From Streptantibioticus ferralitis (GTDB lineage Bacteria > Actinomycetota > Actinomycetes > Streptomycetales > Streptomycetaceae): 64,000 nucleotides of DNA. Location of the stretch: the NCBI RefSeq assembly GCF_029223525.1, contig NZ_JARHTQ010000007.1, positions 124,001 through 188,000 of the forward strand, in the 5' to 3' direction. Made by a program: the position numbers and the translations under genes. Below the pieces are notes generated by a model that was not told the DNA's origin, made no database searches, and worked only from the letters and a program-made list of their open reading frames with translations. This document shows positions 49,945-62,047 of this stretch, one piece after another (within the stretch, counting starts at the first letter, position 1; every line of letters starts with the position of its first letter).

Positions 49945-50247
49945 GCCGACCTGCCCGGCGTGTCCCCGGACGCGAGCGACATCGACGTCGAGCGGAACAT
50001 ACTGACCGTGAAGGCGGAGCGCCCACCGGTCGCCAAGGCGGACAGCGTACAGATGGAGCTGTCCGAACGTCCTCTCGGTGTCTGCTCCCGCCGGCTCGTG
50101 CTGGCCGATAGCCTCGATGTCGACAACATCAAGGCCGAGTACGACGCAGGTGTCCTGACTCTGCGCATCCCGGTCGCCGAGCGCGGCAAGCCCCGCAAGA
50201 TCGCCGTTGGTGCTGGGACCACCGCGCACGAGCAGATCAGCGGCTGA
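49945..50247 (+). pseudogene. Hsp20/alpha-crystallin small heat-shock protein, N-terminally truncated
   Basis: The frame reads ADLPGVSPDASDIDVERNIL, TVKAERPPV, VQMELSERPLGVCSRRLVLA, DYDAGVLTLRIPVAERGKPR in close match to the alpha-crystallin domain and the C-terminal extension of Hsp20 (Hsp18). The N-terminal arm and roughly 50 residues are missing. It starts about 35 bases from the truncated end of the divergent Hsp18-type regulator, so one deletion removed both 5' ends and their promoter. An internal GTG could allow a short product, but chaperone function is unlikely. Confidence 0.75.
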
Positions 50248-50270
50248 GGCAGGCCCCCGCCCGCACAGCA

Positions 50271-50313
50271 CGCGGAGGGCGGCAGTCCCCTCCCCTTCGG
50301 CCCGCCCTCCGCG
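50271..50313. terminator. 12-bp stem hairpin between Hsp20 remnant and DUF2267 gene
   Basis: Arms 50271-50282 and 50302-50313 are fully complementary, about 25 bases past the Hsp20 stop. It should end read-through from the left. Confidence 0.8.
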
Positions 50314-50333
50314 CACCATGAAGGGGGAGCGCG

Positions 50334-50765
50334 ATGCATCTGACACAGGAGGCGTTCCTGGCAGCGGTCCAGGAGCGTGGTGAGTACCCCTCGCAGCAGG
50401 AAGCGGAACGGGCAGCCCGAGTTGTCCTCGCCCTGCTGGGCGCCCATGTCGTCGGCCAGGAGAGAGCCGAGCTCGCGGCCCGGCTGCCCGAAACATACGC
50501 CCTGATCCTGCTCAACCCGCTGCAGGCCGCCGAGCCGCTCGGTCCCGAGCGGTTCGTCCGAGCCACTGCGGCATGGATCGAGGGGGCCACTGAGGAGACG
50601 GCCAAATGGGACACCGGTGCGGTGCTGAGCGTGGTCGCCGACGCCGCCGGTGAAGATCTCATGCACCGCGTCCTGCTTCAGCTACCCCCCGGCTACGACC
50701 TCCTCTTCGGCCACCCCGACCGGCATGAGGCCGACAGTCGGCAACCCGGGGAACGAGGGGCTTAG
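50334..50765 (+). CDS. DUF2267 protein
   Basis: The 143-residue protein matches DUF2267: AFLAAVQERGEYPSQQEAER, AARVVLALLGAHVVGQERAE, LAARLPETYALILL, FVRATAAWI. It is an all-helical protein seen in stress islands of actinobacteria and other bacteria, with unknown biochemical role. GGGGGAG lies about 5 bases before the ATG, and a terminator follows. Confidence 0.85.
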   Translation: MHLTQEAFLAAVQERGEYPSQQEAERAARVVLALLGAHVVGQERAELAARLPETYALILLNPLQAAEPLGPERFVRATAAWIEGATEETAKWDTGAVLSVVADAAGEDLMHRVLLQLPPGYDLLFGHPDRHEADSRQPGERGA

Positions 50766-50798
50766 GCAGCCCAGGGAATGACGGGAGCGGCAGCCCGA

Positions 50799-50835
50799 AG
50801 GATCGGCGGGAGCCGCGGTAGGTCCCGCCGATCCT
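50799..50835. terminator. 13-bp stem terminator
   Basis: Arms 50799-50811 and 50823-50835 are complementary around an 11-base loop. It lies between the convergent DUF2267 gene and the minus-strand hypothetical at 50859. Confidence 0.85.
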
Positions 50836-50858
50836 CGCGTTCGCTTGGCGAACTTGCC

Positions 50859-51119
50859 TTACCTGCCGCGGGGCTCGTCGCGGGGCGGCCAGTTGGCCTG
50901 GCGTAGTACGGCGACGGCCTGGAGCAGATCGGGGGTTCGGGTGACGTGGACGCCGCGGGTGGTGTGGACTTCCCATGTCCCGGTGTCGTTCGCTCGGGCG
51001 GTTCCCAGCGGAACGGGATGGGTGATGTCGGTGAGGTCGCTGATGGCTATCGTGCCGTCCGTCGCGGCGGTCCCGTAGGTGCGGCCCATGCACTTGACGG
51101 TGGTGGCCAGCGGCGTCAT
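50859..51119 (-). CDS. Hypothetical protein, 86 residues
   Basis: I do not recognise a family. The protein begins TPLATTVKCMGRTYGTAATD, then ISDLTDITHPVPLGTA and ends in LLQAVAVLRQANWPPRDEPR. It is soluble, with a mainly beta N-terminal half and a helical end. The ribosome site is weak, so the start may lie further in. A palindrome in the region upstream might regulate it. Confidence 0.55.
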   Translation of the reverse strand: MTPLATTVKCMGRTYGTAATDGTIAISDLTDITHPVPLGTARANDTGTWEVHTTRGVHVTRTPDLLQAVAVLRQANWPPRDEPRGR

Positions 51120-51225
51120 CCCGGTGTGCCTGCGGACTTTGGAGGGCGGTTGGCGGCGGTGTTCCCGGCGCGGATGAGGCAGATCATCGCTCGGCCATGA
51201 CTTTCGGTCGTCACGTGAATTCGCA

Positions 51226-51242
51226 CAGTGACTATATCACTG
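51226..51242. promoter_or_regulatory. CAGTGA-N5-TCACTG inverted repeat
   Basis: A perfect 6-bp inverted repeat around CTATA, in an AT-rich patch between a minus-strand hypothetical and a plus-strand SDR relic. It is a likely repressor site for one of these; no regulator gene is next to it. Confidence 0.5.
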
Positions 51243-51346
51243 CCGGTTGGGGGAGTTCCTCGTGGTTCAGGTCTCGGTGGTGAGGCCCGGTCTGGGGGGA
51301 GACGACGAAGGGGGCCGATCGCTACAGGTCGAGAGAGGTGCCGAAG

Positions 51347-51765
51347 ATGGGCGAGCGGTTCACGGGCAAGGTGGCGCCGGCGACCGGGGGGAGCCGCGGG
51401 ATCGGCGCGGCGGTCCCCACTCGCCTGGCACAGGAGGGCGCCTCGGTGGTGATCGGGTGCCGGGACAACCGGGCCGCGGCCCATGAGTCGGTGTCCCGTC
51501 TGACCACGGACGGCGCCCGGGCGGTCGAGGTGCAGGCGGATGTGGCCGATCCCGAGCGGTGGACCGCCACTGGCATGGCCGCCGAGAACGCCGAGTCGTA
51601 CCAGCGTCCGGGGCTGGAGCTGCCGACCGGCAAGTGGCTGGAGGCGCAGGTGGCGTTGGGGCGGTTTGCGGAGCCCGCCGAGACAGCGCCCGCGTTCGCC
51701 TTCCTGGCCAGTGACGACGCCTCCTCCCGGGCCGCACCCTCGCCGTCGACGGCGGCTTCTTCTAG
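51347..51765 (+). pseudogene. Short-chain dehydrogenase, internally deleted and frameshifted
   Basis: The frame begins MGERFTGKVAPATGGSRGIG with a good ribosome site. It runs through GASVVIGCRDNRAAAHESVS to VQADVADPERW, then jumps to a C-terminal piece (LGRFAEPAETAPAFAFLASD). The part with NNAG, the catalytic Ser and YxxxK is deleted. A shift near 51740 moves the final TLAVDGGFF to another frame, ending at TAG 51763-51765. That TAG overlaps the stop of the phosphoglucomutase gene on the other strand. Confidence 0.75.
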
Positions 51766-53414
51766 GCGCCGGGGCGGCTGCCCATGGCGGCGGTCACCAG
51801 CGCCCTGGCCTCTTCCTGGACGCGGCTGAGGTGGTCAGGGCCGAGGAAGGACTCGGCGTAGATCTTGTATATGTCCTCGGTGCCGGAGGGGCGGGCGGCG
51901 AACCACGCGTGCTCGGTGGTCACCTTGATACCGCCGATCGGCGCGCTGTTGCCGGGTGCCTTGGTGAGAACGGCGGTGATCGGCTCGCCCGCGAGGGTGT
52001 CCGCCGTCAGTTGCCCGGGGGAGAGTCGGGAGAGTGCGGCCTTCTGCTCGCGCGAGGCGGGCTGGTCGATCCGGGCGTAGGCGGGCGCTCCGAAGCGTCC
52101 GGTGAGCGTCGCGTAGTGCTGGGACGGGGACTTGCCGGTCACCGCGGTGATCTCGGAGGCGAGCAGAGCGAGGATGATTCCGTCCTTGTCGGTCGTCCAT
52201 ACCGATCCGTCACGGCGCAGGAAGGAGGCACCGGCTGACTCCTCGCCGCCGAAGCCGAGCGAACCGTCCAACAGACCGTCGACGAACCACTTGAAGCCGA
52301 CCGGCACTTCGACGAGCTCGCGCCCCAACTCCGCGGCCACACGGTCGATCATGCTGGAGGACACCAGGGTCTTGCCGACGCCCGCGGTACGGGACCACTG
52401 CTCGCGGTGCGAGTACAGGTACGAGATGGCCACGGCGAGGTAGTGGTTGGGGTTCATCAGAGCGGCATCCGGGGTGACGATGCCGTGCCGGTCGGCGTCG
52501 GCGTCGTTGCCGGTGGCCACCTGGTACGCGTCGCGCTGGTCGATCAGTGAGGCCATCGCATGGGGCGAGGAGCAGTCCATGCGGATCTTGCCGTCCCAGT
52601 CCAGCGTCATGAAGCGCCAGGTGGGGTCGACCAGTGGATTGACCACGGTCAGGTTCAGCCGGTGGCGCTCTGCGATCCGGCCCCAGTAGGCGACCGACGC
52701 GCCACCCATGGGATCCGCGCCGATGCGCACGCCCGCCGAGCTCACGGCGCTGACATCGACCACGGCGGGCAGGTCGTCGACGTAGCGGTTCAGGAAGTCG
52801 TATCGGCCGGTCGCCGGCGCGGACAGGGCGCGGGCGTAAGGGATCCGCCGTACGCCCTTGAGGCCGCCTGCGATCAGTTCGTTGGCCCGGTCCTGGATCC
52901 ACGCTGTCGTCGCCGAGTCGGCCGGGCCGCCGTTCGGCGGGTTGTACTTGAAGCCGCCGTCCGCCGGCGGATTGTGGGACGGCGTGACCACCACACCGTC
53001 CGCGAGGCCGCCGGTACGGCCGCGGTTGTGGGTGAGGATGGCGTGTGAAACGGCCGGTGTGGGGGTGTAGCCGTCGGCGCTGTCGATGAGCACGGTGACG
53101 TCGTTGGCGACGAGTACCTCCAGGGCGCTCACCTTCGCCGGCTCGGACAGTGCGTGGGTGTCGGCGCCGAGGAAGAGCGGGCCGTCCGTACCGCGCATTG
53201 ACCGGTAGTCGCAGATCGCCTGGCTCGTCGCTGTGATGTGGTCCTCGTTGAACGCCGTGGCCAGCGACGACCCCCGGTGGCCTGAGGTGCCGAAGACCAC
53301 GCGCTGGGATGGTTCGGCGGGATCCGGATGCAGGGCGTAGTACGCCGTCACCAGCCGTGCGACATCCACCAGGTCTTCCGGCTGCGCGGGCTGTCCGGCT
53401 CGTTCGTGCGGCAT
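51762..53414 (-). CDS. pgm: Phosphoglucomutase (alpha-D-glucose phosphate specific)
   Basis: The 550-residue enzyme matches E. coli Pgm (546). It has [10 protein letters not shown] near the start, the phosphoserine loop TPSHNP (144-149, S146), the metal loop [10 protein letters not shown], the sugar-binding [11 protein letters not shown] and the phosphate-binding [12 protein letters not shown]. It converts glucose-1-phosphate and glucose-6-phosphate, linking glycogen/trehalose and glycolysis. GGGAGGAG is 5 bases before the ATG. It sits just downstream of the heat-shock block on the same strand, with a 360-base gap to the UBP-zinc-finger gene. Confidence 0.93.
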   Translation of the reverse strand: MPHERAGQPAQPEDLVDVARLVTAYYALHPDPAEPSQRVVFGTSGHRGSSLATAFNEDHITATSQAICDYRSMRGTDGPLFLGADTHALSEPAKVSALEVLVANDVTVLIDSADGYTPTPAVSHAILTHNRGRTGGLADGVVVTPSHNPPADGGFKYNPPNGGPADSATTAWIQDRANELIAGGLKGVRRIPYARALSAPATGRYDFLNRYVDDLPAVVDVSAVSSAGVRIGADPMGGASVAYWGRIAERHRLNLTVVNPLVDPTWRFMTLDWDGKIRMDCSSPHAMASLIDQRDAYQVATGNDADADRHGIVTPDAALMNPNHYLAVAISYLYSHREQWSRTAGVGKTLVSSSMIDRVAAELGRELVEVPVGFKWFVDGLLDGSLGFGGEESAGASFLRRDGSVWTTDKDGIILALLASEITAVTGKSPSQHYATLTGRFGAPAYARIDQPASREQKAALSRLSPGQLTADTLAGEPITAVLTKAPGNSAPIGGIKVTTEHAWFAARPSGTEDIYKIYAESFLGPDHLSRVQEEARALVTAAMGSRPGA

Positions 53415-53776
53415 CTCGGCTCCTCCCGATCCGGCCCTCTCATCGCGACGTGTACGTGCGGTGGCGCCCGGCCGGGCCGGAGCCGTGTCCATACTCCACC
53501 CCTGCCGGACCCGGAGCGACCAGTTCTGGCCTTCTGGCCTTCTGGCCGACTCCGTTCTCGGGACCGCCGCTGCCCTCAACGGAGCAGGTCGAACAGGCTG
53601 AGGACCTGCTCCCGGTACGCAGTGAGCGGGTGAGTGCGGTCCGGAGCGACGACCCCCCCGCATCCGGAGTCGCCCGTGGATCAGGTGTAGGCCATCGCGC
53701 CCTCGCCGATGGCGGAGGCGCACGGCGTCACCGCTGCCCATGACGGCTCCCTCGCGCCTGTCCGGTGCTTGGCGGC

Positions 53777-54040
53777 TCACACGAACGCCTCATGCGTGTA
53801 GCACCAGCGCCAGTTCTCCCCCGGTTGCAGCGAACGGACGATGGGGTGTCCGATGGCGGCGGCGTGCCCCCTGGCGTGCTGCCCCGGCGACGAGTCGCAG
53901 CAGCCCACATGCCCGCAGGTGAGGCAGAGGCGCAGGTGCACCCAGTCCATGCCTAGCCTGAGGCACTCCTCGCATCCGTTCGGAGTCCTCGGAACGACGT
54001 TGCGCACCAGGCTCAGATGGGGGTCGTGAAGGACAGTCAT
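53777..54040 (-). CDS. UBP-type zinc-finger protein
   Basis: The 87-residue protein has the ZnF-UBP pattern: C in [38 protein letters not shown], and H in [12 protein letters not shown] followed by WRWCYTH. It binds three zinc-like sites in eukaryotic relatives and recognises C-termini; bacterial members have no assigned ligand. It is found beside ClpB/thioredoxin in actinobacterial stress islands. GGAGG lies 5 bases before the ATG. Confidence 0.85.
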   Translation of the reverse strand: MTVLHDPHLSLVRNVVPRTPNGCEECLRLGMDWVHLRLCLTCGHVGCCDSSPGQHARGHAAAIGHPIVRSLQPGENWRWCYTHEAFV

Positions 54041-54055
54041 GGTTGCCTCCGGGTG

Positions 54056-54508
54056 TCATGCGGGCTGGGTGCGGCCGGCGAGGGTCTTCTCCACCCAGTC
54101 CCGCAGTATGTTGGGTGGTGCGGCGCCGGTCTGCCGCGAGATCTCCTTGCCCCGGTCGAGGATGAGCAGGGTCGGTATCGCCTGTACACCGAACCGCTGC
54201 TGCAGTTGCGGGGACTTGTCCACGTCCACCTTGACCAGCTTGATCCGGCCGGCCATCTCCCGCGCGACCCGTTCCAGCGCGGGGCTGACCATCCGGCACG
54301 GGCCGCACCAGGTCGCCCACAGGTCCACCAGGACCGGGAGCGTTGACTGTTCGGCGATCTCGGCGAAGTCCTGGCTGTCGGCGTCGGCGATCCACGGCAG
54401 CGGCTGGTGGCAGTTGCCGCACCTGGGACTGCCCTGCGCGGCGGCTGGAATCCGGTTGGCCCTACCGCAGTTCTCGCAGCTGACGGTCTGCGTCCGTGTG
54501 CCGCTCAT
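54056..54508 (-). CDS. Thioredoxin 2 (zinc-ribbon type)
   Basis: The 150-residue protein has an N-terminal zinc ribbon with C11, C14, C30 and C33, and a thioredoxin domain with WCGPC (C68, C71) and IPTLLIL cis-proline region. TrxC of E. coli has the same layout; its expression is oxidant-induced. It lies in the clpB-dnaK block, 21 bases after clpB. Confidence 0.9.
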   Translation of the reverse strand: MSGTRTQTVSCENCGRANRIPAAAQGSPRCGNCHQPLPWIADADSQDFAEIAEQSTLPVLVDLWATWCGPCRMVSPALERVAREMAGRIKLVKVDVDKSPQLQQRFGVQAIPTLLILDRGKEISRQTGAAPPNILRDWVEKTLAGRTQPA

Positions 54509-54529
54509 GACACCTCCTGACGACCGCGA

Positions 54530-57166
54530 TCACGCGGCCCTGGCTTGTTGCCGCGTGGCATCGGGGATCTCCACCACCAACTCGCCGTCGCGAGCGGTGA
54601 CCACCACCGTGACCCCCTCCCGGATCTGGCCGCGGATCAGGGCACGGCCGATCTTGGTCTCCACCTCATGCGAGATGAAGCGGCGCAGTGGCCGGGCTCC
54701 GAAAACGGGGTCGAAGCCCTCCTGGGCGATGAGGCGGCGGCCCTTCTCGGTCAGCTCCAGGGAGATCTGCTGGTCTGCCAGCCGCTTGCGCAGCTCGTCG
54801 AAGAGCAGGTCGACGATCCGTTCGATCTCGGGGAGGCCGAGTGGCCGGAAGAGCACCACGTCGTCCACCCGGTTGAGGAACTCGGGCCGGAAGTGGGCGT
54901 GCAGCTCGGCCATGACCAACTCCCGCACCTCGGGCTTGATCTCGCCGCCCGCGGTGGCGTCCTGCAACAGGTGCTGGGAGCCGAGGTTGGAGGTCATGAT
55001 GATGACCGTGTTGCGGAAGTCGACGGTGTGCCCCTGGGAGTCGGTGATCCGGCCGTCGTCCAACACCTGCAGCAAGGTGTTGAAGACGTCCGCATGCGCC
55101 TTCTCGATCTCGTCGAAGAGCACCACGGAGTACGGCTTGCGGCGCACCGCCTCGGTCAGCTGGCCGCCCTCCTCGTATCCGACGTAGCCGGGGGGCGCTC
55201 CGAGCAGGCGGCTGACGGTGTGCTTCTCCTGGTACTCGCTCATGTCGAGGCGGATCATGGCGTCCTCGCTGTCGAACAGCGCGGCGGCCAGCGTCTTGGC
55301 GAGTTCGGTCTTGCCCACGCCGGTCGGTCCCAGGAAGATGAACGAGCCGATGGGCCGACGCGGGTCGCGGATCCCGGAGCGGGCCCGGATGACGGCGTCG
55401 GCGACCAGCTGTACGGCCTCGTCCTGGCCGATGACCCGCTCCCGCAGGATCTCGTCCAGACGCAGCAGCTTCTCCCGCTCGCCCTCCTGCAGCCGGGCCA
55501 CCGGGATGCCGGTCCAGGCGGCGACGATCTCGGCGATCTCGTCCTCGGTGACCACCTCGGGCAGCAGCCGCTGTTCGCCCTGTTTGGCGGCGAGTTGCTG
55601 CTCCTCGGCGGCGAGTTTGCGTTCCAGTTCGGCGATCTTCCCGTAACGGAGTTCGGCGGCCCGGTTCAAGTCGTAGTGCCGCTCGGCCTCTTCGGCCTCG
55701 TGACGGGCCTGTTCCAGCTCCTGGCGCAGTTCCTGGACGCGCCGGATGGCCTGCCGCTCGGCGTCCCACTGCGCGTGCTTGGCGTCCGCTTCGGCCCGCA
55801 GATCGGCCAGTTCGCGGCGGAGTTCCGCAAGCCGGGCCTTGCTGGCCGGATCGTCCTCCTTGGACAGTGCGGCCTCCTCGATCTCCAGCCGGGTGACTCG
55901 ACGGGTGAGCTCGTCCAACTCGGCCGGCAGGGAGTCGATTTCCGTGCGCAGCCGCGCGCAGGCCTCGTCGACCAGGTCGATCGCCTTGTCCGGGAGGAAC
56001 CGGTCGGTGATGTAGCGGTGGCTGAGGGTCGCCGCGGCGACCAGGGCGGTGTCCTGGATCTTGACGCCGTGGAAGACCTCAAGGCGTTCGCGTAGCCCCC
56101 GCAGGATGGAGATGGTGTCCTCGACGCTGGGTTCGTCCACCATCACCGGCTGGAAGCGCCGCTCCAGTGCCGCGTCGGACTCGACGTGCTTGCGGTACTC
56201 GTCCAGTGTGGTGGCGCCGATCATGTGCAACTCGCCGCGGGCCAGCATCGGTTTGAGCATGTTGCCCGCGTCCATCGCGCCCTCGGCCGCGCCCGCTCCG
56301 ACCACGGTGTGGAGCTCGTCCACGAAGAGCAGGATCCGGCCCTCGGCGGCCTTCACCTCCGCCAGTACCGCCTTGAGGCGCTCCTCGAACTCGCCGCGGT
56401 ACTTGGCACCCGCCACCAACGACCCCATGTCCAGCGCGAATATGGTCTTGTCGCGCAGGCCTTCGGGGATGTCCCCGCGCACGATGCGCTGTGCGAGGCC
56501 CTCGACGATGGCCGTCTTGCCGACGCCGGGGTCGCCGATGAGGACGGGGTTGTTCTTCGTCTTGCGGCTGAGGATCTGGATCACCCGGCGGATCTCCGCG
56601 TCACGGCCGATCACCGGGTCGAGTTTTCCTGCCTCGCCCTCGGCGACGAGGTCCCGGCCGTACTTCTCCAGCGCCTCGTACGCGCCTTCCGGAGTCGCGG
56701 AGGTCACCCGCTGGGCGCCGCGTACCTCGGTCAGCGCGGACAGGAAGGTTTCCCTGGTGACGTTGTGCTCCTTCAGACGGCGCCCGGCCTGGGTGGATGT
56801 GCCCTCGTCGATCATCGCCAGGATCAGGTGTTCCACCGAGACGTACTCGTCCTTCAGCCGCTTCGCCTCGCGGTCGGCGGCGTCGAGCAGCCGGGCGAGC
56901 CGCTGGGTGACGTACACCTGTCCCGGCGTGGCGCCCGGGCCGGTGACCTTGGGGCGCTTCTTCAAGTCGTCGCGTACATCTGCCGGCAGCGCGTCGAGGC
57001 TGGCGCCGCACCGCTCCAGCAGGCGCGGTACGAGGCCGTCGACCTGGGTGATCAGGGCGAGCAGCAGATGTTCGCCGTCGACCTCGGTGTGGCCCATCTC
57101 CGTCGCCGTGGTCTGTGCTTCCTGCAGCGCTTCCTGGGACTTCTGGGTGAGACGGTTCATGTCCAC
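54530..57166 (-). CDS. clpB: ClpB disaggregase
   Basis: The 878-residue AAA+ protein has an N-domain (Clp_N repeats, [21 protein letters not shown]), NBD1 with [13 protein letters not shown], a coiled-coil M domain at about 400-530 that docks DnaK, NBD2 with [12 protein letters not shown], and the arginine-finger region. It extracts proteins from aggregates together with DnaK. The GTG at 57166 overlaps the CbpM-type gene by 10 bases; AAGGAG is 9 bases before it. The IGF/IGL loop of ClpA/ClpX is absent, so no ClpP partnership is implied. Confidence 0.95.
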   Translation of the reverse strand: MDMNRLTQKSQEALQEAQTTATEMGHTEVDGEHLLLALITQVDGLVPRLLERCGASLDALPADVRDDLKKRPKVTGPGATPGQVYVTQRLARLLDAADREAKRLKDEYVSVEHLILAMIDEGTSTQAGRRLKEHNVTRETFLSALTEVRGAQRVTSATPEGAYEALEKYGRDLVAEGEAGKLDPVIGRDAEIRRVIQILSRKTKNNPVLIGDPGVGKTAIVEGLAQRIVRGDIPEGLRDKTIFALDMGSLVAGAKYRGEFEERLKAVLAEVKAAEGRILLFVDELHTVVGAGAAEGAMDAGNMLKPMLARGELHMIGATTLDEYRKHVESDAALERRFQPVMVDEPSVEDTISILRGLRERLEVFHGVKIQDTALVAAATLSHRYITDRFLPDKAIDLVDEACARLRTEIDSLPAELDELTRRVTRLEIEEAALSKEDDPASKARLAELRRELADLRAEADAKHAQWDAERQAIRRVQELRQELEQARHEAEEAERHYDLNRAAELRYGKIAELERKLAAEEQQLAAKQGEQRLLPEVVTEDEIAEIVAAWTGIPVARLQEGEREKLLRLDEILRERVIGQDEAVQLVADAVIRARSGIRDPRRPIGSFIFLGPTGVGKTELAKTLAAALFDSEDAMIRLDMSEYQEKHTVSRLLGAPPGYVGYEEGGQLTEAVRRKPYSVVLFDEIEKAHADVFNTLLQVLDDGRITDSQGHTVDFRNTVIIMTSNLGSQHLLQDATAGGEIKPEVRELVMAELHAHFRPEFLNRVDDVVLFRPLGLPEIERIVDLLFDELRKRLADQQISLELTEKGRRLIAQEGFDPVFGARPLRRFISHEVETKIGRALIRGQIREGVTVVVTARDGELVVEIPDATRQQARAA

Positions 57167-57555
57167 GGCGGTCCACTCCTTGGCTGTCCGATGGGCGCGT
57201 CGGCCTGGGGATGGGCGGCGTTCGCGCGGCGCAATGCGGCCTCCAACGACTCGATCCGGTCCAGGAGGTCCATGACCAGCCCGATCGCGGCGTAGTTGAG
57301 GCAGAGCCCGGTTCGTAGTCGTTGGACGCGGGCGATGGCGGCGGGCGCGCTCGCGGTGAACCAGAGTTCTCCGGAGGCGTCCCGGGCGGCGTCCACCAGG
57401 CTCAGTGCGACGAACCGGCGGACGAGGTCGGGGTGCAGGCCGCTGCGGCGGGCGACGACGTCCAAGCTGAGCCGGTACGGGCGGGTCAGCGGGTAGTGGA
57501 TCGCTGCCGCCTCTCGTGCGCGTTGCGCCGCGGCCGGCGTGGGGCGCAGGCCCAT
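57157..57555 (-). CDS. cbpM: CbpM-type chaperone modulator
   Basis: The 132-residue protein has a MerR-like winged-helix half ([40 protein letters not shown]) and a helical C-terminus. CbpM proteins bind the J-domain of CbpA and inhibit it. The gene lies directly between dnaJ and clpB, one base after the former, which fits this role. It might also act as an HspR-like regulator; the C-terminal hydrophobic HspR tail is missing. Confidence 0.72.
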   Translation of the reverse strand: MGLRPTPAAAQRAREAAAIHYPLTRPYRLSLDVVARRSGLHPDLVRRFVALSLVDAARDASGELWFTASAPAAIARVQRLRTGLCLNYAAIGLVMDLLDRIESLEAALRRANAAHPQADAPIGQPRSGPPWT

Positions 57556-57556
57556 C

Positions 57557-58516
57557 TCAATGCCTCCTCGGGTCGAAGGTCGATACGGCGGCCAGCTCCT
57601 CGAGCAGCTCCTTCTCCCTGGGAGTCGGCGAGGGCGGGACCACTATGCGGATGTGGGCGTACAGGTCGCCTGGGGTGCCCTTCGGGTTGGGCATGCCCTC
57701 CCCGCGCAGTCGCAGTTGGCGGCCGCTGGAGGAACCGGGAGGGACGGTGACCTTGGCGGTGCCGCTCGGTGTCGTCAGCGGCACGGTCGCGCCCAACGCC
57801 GCCTCCCACGGGGCCACCGGCAGGTCGACGTGGATGTCGCGTCCGGACAGCCGGTACCGCTTGTGGGGGAGGATCTTCACCCTCAGGTAGAGGTCGCCCG
57901 CGGGACCGTCGCCCGTGCCTTGTCCGCCCTGTCCGGCGAGCCGGACCCGCTGGCCGTCGACCACACCGGGCGGAATGTTCACCTCGTAGGTGCGCGGGTG
58001 GTCCGGGCCGCCGAGGGGCACCCGCCGCTTGCCGCCGCGGTGCGCCTCCTCCACAGTGAGCCGGAGCTCGGCCTCCTGATCGGCGCCGGGCATCGGGCCA
58101 GGCGCGCCGCGTCCGCCGAACATGCCGCTGAACAGGTCCTCGATGTTGATTCCGGCGCCTTCGAAGCCTTCGCCACCGGTCCAGACCCGAGCCCCGCCCC
58201 CGCCGGGCGCGCCGCCGGTGGACCAACGGACCCGTCCGCCGCGGCCGCCACCGAATCCGGCGCCTGCGGCGACCCGCTCGTCGTAGTCTTCCGGGATCTG
58301 CCGGAAGTCCGGACCGAAACGGTCGTACCGTGCGCGGGTCTTCGGGTCGGACAGCACCTGGTACGCCTCGTTGATCTCCTTGAACCGCTCTTCGGCTGCC
58401 GGGTCGCGGTTGATGTCCGGGTGGTGCCGGCGGGCGAGCTTGCGGAAGGCCTGCTGGATCTCGTCCGCGCTCGCATTGCGCGACACACCCAGCACCTCGT
58501 AGTAATCGCGCGCCAT
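57557..58516 (-). CDS. DnaJ/CbpA-type J-domain chaperone
   Basis: The 319-residue protein has an N-terminal J-domain (H32-P33-D34), a Gly-rich region and two C-terminal substrate-binding domains, with no cysteine-rich zinc-finger domain. That makes it a class B (CbpA-like) co-chaperone. GGP(D)HP...[20 protein letters not shown] is diagnostic. It stimulates the DnaK encoded in the same operon. Confidence 0.93.
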   Translation of the reverse strand: MARDYYEVLGVSRNASADEIQQAFRKLARRHHPDINRDPAAEERFKEINEAYQVLSDPKTRARYDRFGPDFRQIPEDYDERVAAGAGFGGGRGGRVRWSTGGAPGGGGARVWTGGEGFEGAGINIEDLFSGMFGGRGAPGPMPGADQEAELRLTVEEAHRGGKRRVPLGGPDHPRTYEVNIPPGVVDGQRVRLAGQGGQGTGDGPAGDLYLRVKILPHKRYRLSGRDIHVDLPVAPWEAALGATVPLTTPSGTAKVTVPPGSSSGRQLRLRGEGMPNPKGTPGDLYAHIRIVVPPSPTPREKELLEELAAVSTFDPRRH

Positions 58517-58520
58517 GCCG

Positions 58521-59036
58521 TCACTCCTGTTTCCGGCTCACGGCCACGGCAGCCGGCCGAAGCTGCTGCCGATCGGGGTCGCCGTATCCGGGCCGCAGCA
58601 CACGAACCACGGTGCCCGGCGCGGTGCCCGGCTCGTCGACCACGGTGACCACCTCGTGCCGAGCGGGGTCGAACGGCACATCCGTCTCGTCGTGCCGCGG
58701 ATAACCGAGGTCCCGAAGGATCTGCACGGCCAGGTCGCGCACCGCCCGTACTCCCTGGACTACGGAGCTCGGGTCGGCCTCGGCGTGCGAGAGCGCCAGT
58801 TCGAGGTTGTCGACCACCGGCAGCCAGGCGGCGGCGAGCCGGCCGCGTTCGGCCTCCCGCACCTGATCCAACTCACGGATGTGGCGCTTGCGTTGGTTGT
58901 CCAGCTCGGCCATCGCCCGCCGCCAGCGGTCGTCCAGCTCCTCGACGGTGGGGGTGGCAGCCGAGCCCTCGTCCTGGCCGGTCGGCGGTTCCACTGCCGG
59001 TTCGTCCGGCCGGTGCTGGTCCTCGTGCTGGGACAT
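58521..59036 (-). CDS. grpE: GrpE nucleotide-exchange factor
   Basis: The 171-residue protein has the GrpE central coiled-coil ([20 protein letters not shown]) and the beta domain with [34 protein letters not shown] and VRVLRPGY. It releases ADP from DnaK. The acidic, disordered first 30 residues are typical. It is 9 bases downstream of dnaK and 4 bases upstream of the J-domain gene. Confidence 0.93.
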   Translation of the reverse strand: MSQHEDQHRPDEPAVEPPTGQDEGSAATPTVEELDDRWRRAMAELDNQRKRHIRELDQVREAERGRLAAAWLPVVDNLELALSHAEADPSSVVQGVRAVRDLAVQILRDLGYPRHDETDVPFDPARHEVVTVVDEPGTAPGTVVRVLRPGYGDPDRQQLRPAAVAVSRKQE

Positions 59037-59045
59037 GGCGTTGCC

Positions 59046-60941
<1,896 letters not shown>

Positions 60942-61056
60942 CTGGCACTCCTAGATCGTTGCTCCCCCCTGGGGACGGCGCGATCCATCGGGTCGGGTTC
61001 TCATCGCACCTTCTGCCAGCGTGCGCGGGCGGGTAGCCGCTGACATGGCCCCGAGG

Positions 61057-61071
61057 GGACGAATTACGTCC
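61057..61071. promoter_or_regulatory. GGACG-N5-CGTCC repeat upstream of dnaK
   Basis: A 5-bp inverted repeat around AATTA lies in the 280-base region upstream of the dnaK operon, with GGTAC-tc-GTACC a little further on. Neither matches CIRCE (TTAGCACTC-N9) or the HspR box (HAIR), so the control of this operon is not the classical one. Confidence 0.4.
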
Positions 61072-61222
61072 TCCGTACCGACCTGCCAGGTCGAGGCGGA
61101 GCGCTGACCTGCCGCTTTCCGGTACTCGTACCGGGGTTGCCCCAGGTAGTGGCGAGGTCGGATCCGCCCCGACGGCCTGCCCGGCTCCCGCCCGGGATCG
61201 GGGCAGTTCGCTGCTCGGCCGC

Positions 61223-62047
61223 TCAGCGGAACCGGGCGGTGACCGCGGAGAATCGGTCCAGCTGCGCCAGCGACTCCCGCTCCGGCATCGTCTCCAGGTT
61301 GAGCAGCACCCGGTCCACCCCCACCTTGCGGAAGCCCTCCAGCAACTCGGGATCCGCGGGCGTGTAGGCCATCGTCACCGTCACATCACGGTGTGCCATG
61401 CCGTGCAGCCGCTCCATCCGCCGGCGGAGCTCCTCCGGAGGCATCACGTTGGCGATCCAGGCGTCGCCGAGCTCCGCGATCCGGGGGAACGCGGCCTCGC
61501 CTCCTCCCACGTAGATGGGCGGGTGTGGGCGCTGTACCGGCTTGGGCCAGCTGTACACCGGGTCGAAGTCCACGAACTCCCCGTGGAACTCGGCCTTCTC
61601 CTTGGTCCACAGCTCCCGGATGGCGCGCAGCCGCTCGTTGACCAGTCGGCCGCGAACGGCCGGATCGGTGCCGTGGTTCTCGATCTCCTCACGCAGCCAG
61701 CCCACGCCCACGCCGAAGATGGCCCGGCCGCCCGAGACCAGGTCAAGGGAGGCGACCTCCTTCGCCGTGATGATCGGATCCCGCTGCACCACCAGGGTGA
61801 TGCCGGTGCCGAGGAGCAGCCGTTCGGTGACCACCGCCGCGGCGGTCAGCGCGACGAAAGGGTCCAGGGTGCGGTAGTACTTCTCCGGCATCTCCCCGCC
61901 GAAGGGGTACGGCGTACGGCGCTCCACCGGGATGTGCGTGTGCTCGGCGATGAACAGCGAGTCGAATCCGCGCTCCTCCACGGCCGGCCCCAGTACGGTC
62001 GGCGTGACGCCCTGGTCGGTGACGAAGGTCGAGATCCCGAACTTCAT
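61223..62047 (-). CDS. LLM-class F420-dependent oxidoreductase
   Basis: The 274-residue protein begins MKFGISTFVTDQGVTPTVLG and has ERGFDSLFIAEHTHIPVERR, LLLGTGITLVVQRDP and ATIFGVGVGWLREE-like residues. This is the luciferase-like F420-dependent family, common and expanded in actinobacteria, reducing or oxidising small organics by hydride transfer. GAGGAG lies 5 bases before the ATG at 62047. It is upstream of the dnaK operon on the same strand, with a 280-base gap. Confidence 0.85.
   Translation of the reverse strand: MKFGISTFVTDQGVTPTVLGPAVEERGFDSLFIAEHTHIPVERRTPYPFGGEMPEKYYRTLDPFVALTAAAVVTERLLLGTGITLVVQRDPIITAKEVASLDLVSGGRAIFGVGVGWLREEIENHGTDPAVRGRLVNERLRAIRELWTKEKAEFHGEFVDFDPVYSWPKPVQRPHPPIYVGGGEAAFPRIAELGDAWIANVMPPEELRRRMERLHGMAHRDVTVTMAYTPADPELLEGFRKVGVDRVLLNLETMPERESLAQLDRFSAVTARFR

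Noticed and set aside
61057-61071. Heat-shock operator of CIRCE or HAIR type upstream of dnaK
   Set aside because: The repeat GGACG-N5-CGTCC does not match TTAGCACTC-N9-GAGTGCTAA or CTTGAGT-N7-ACTCAAG.
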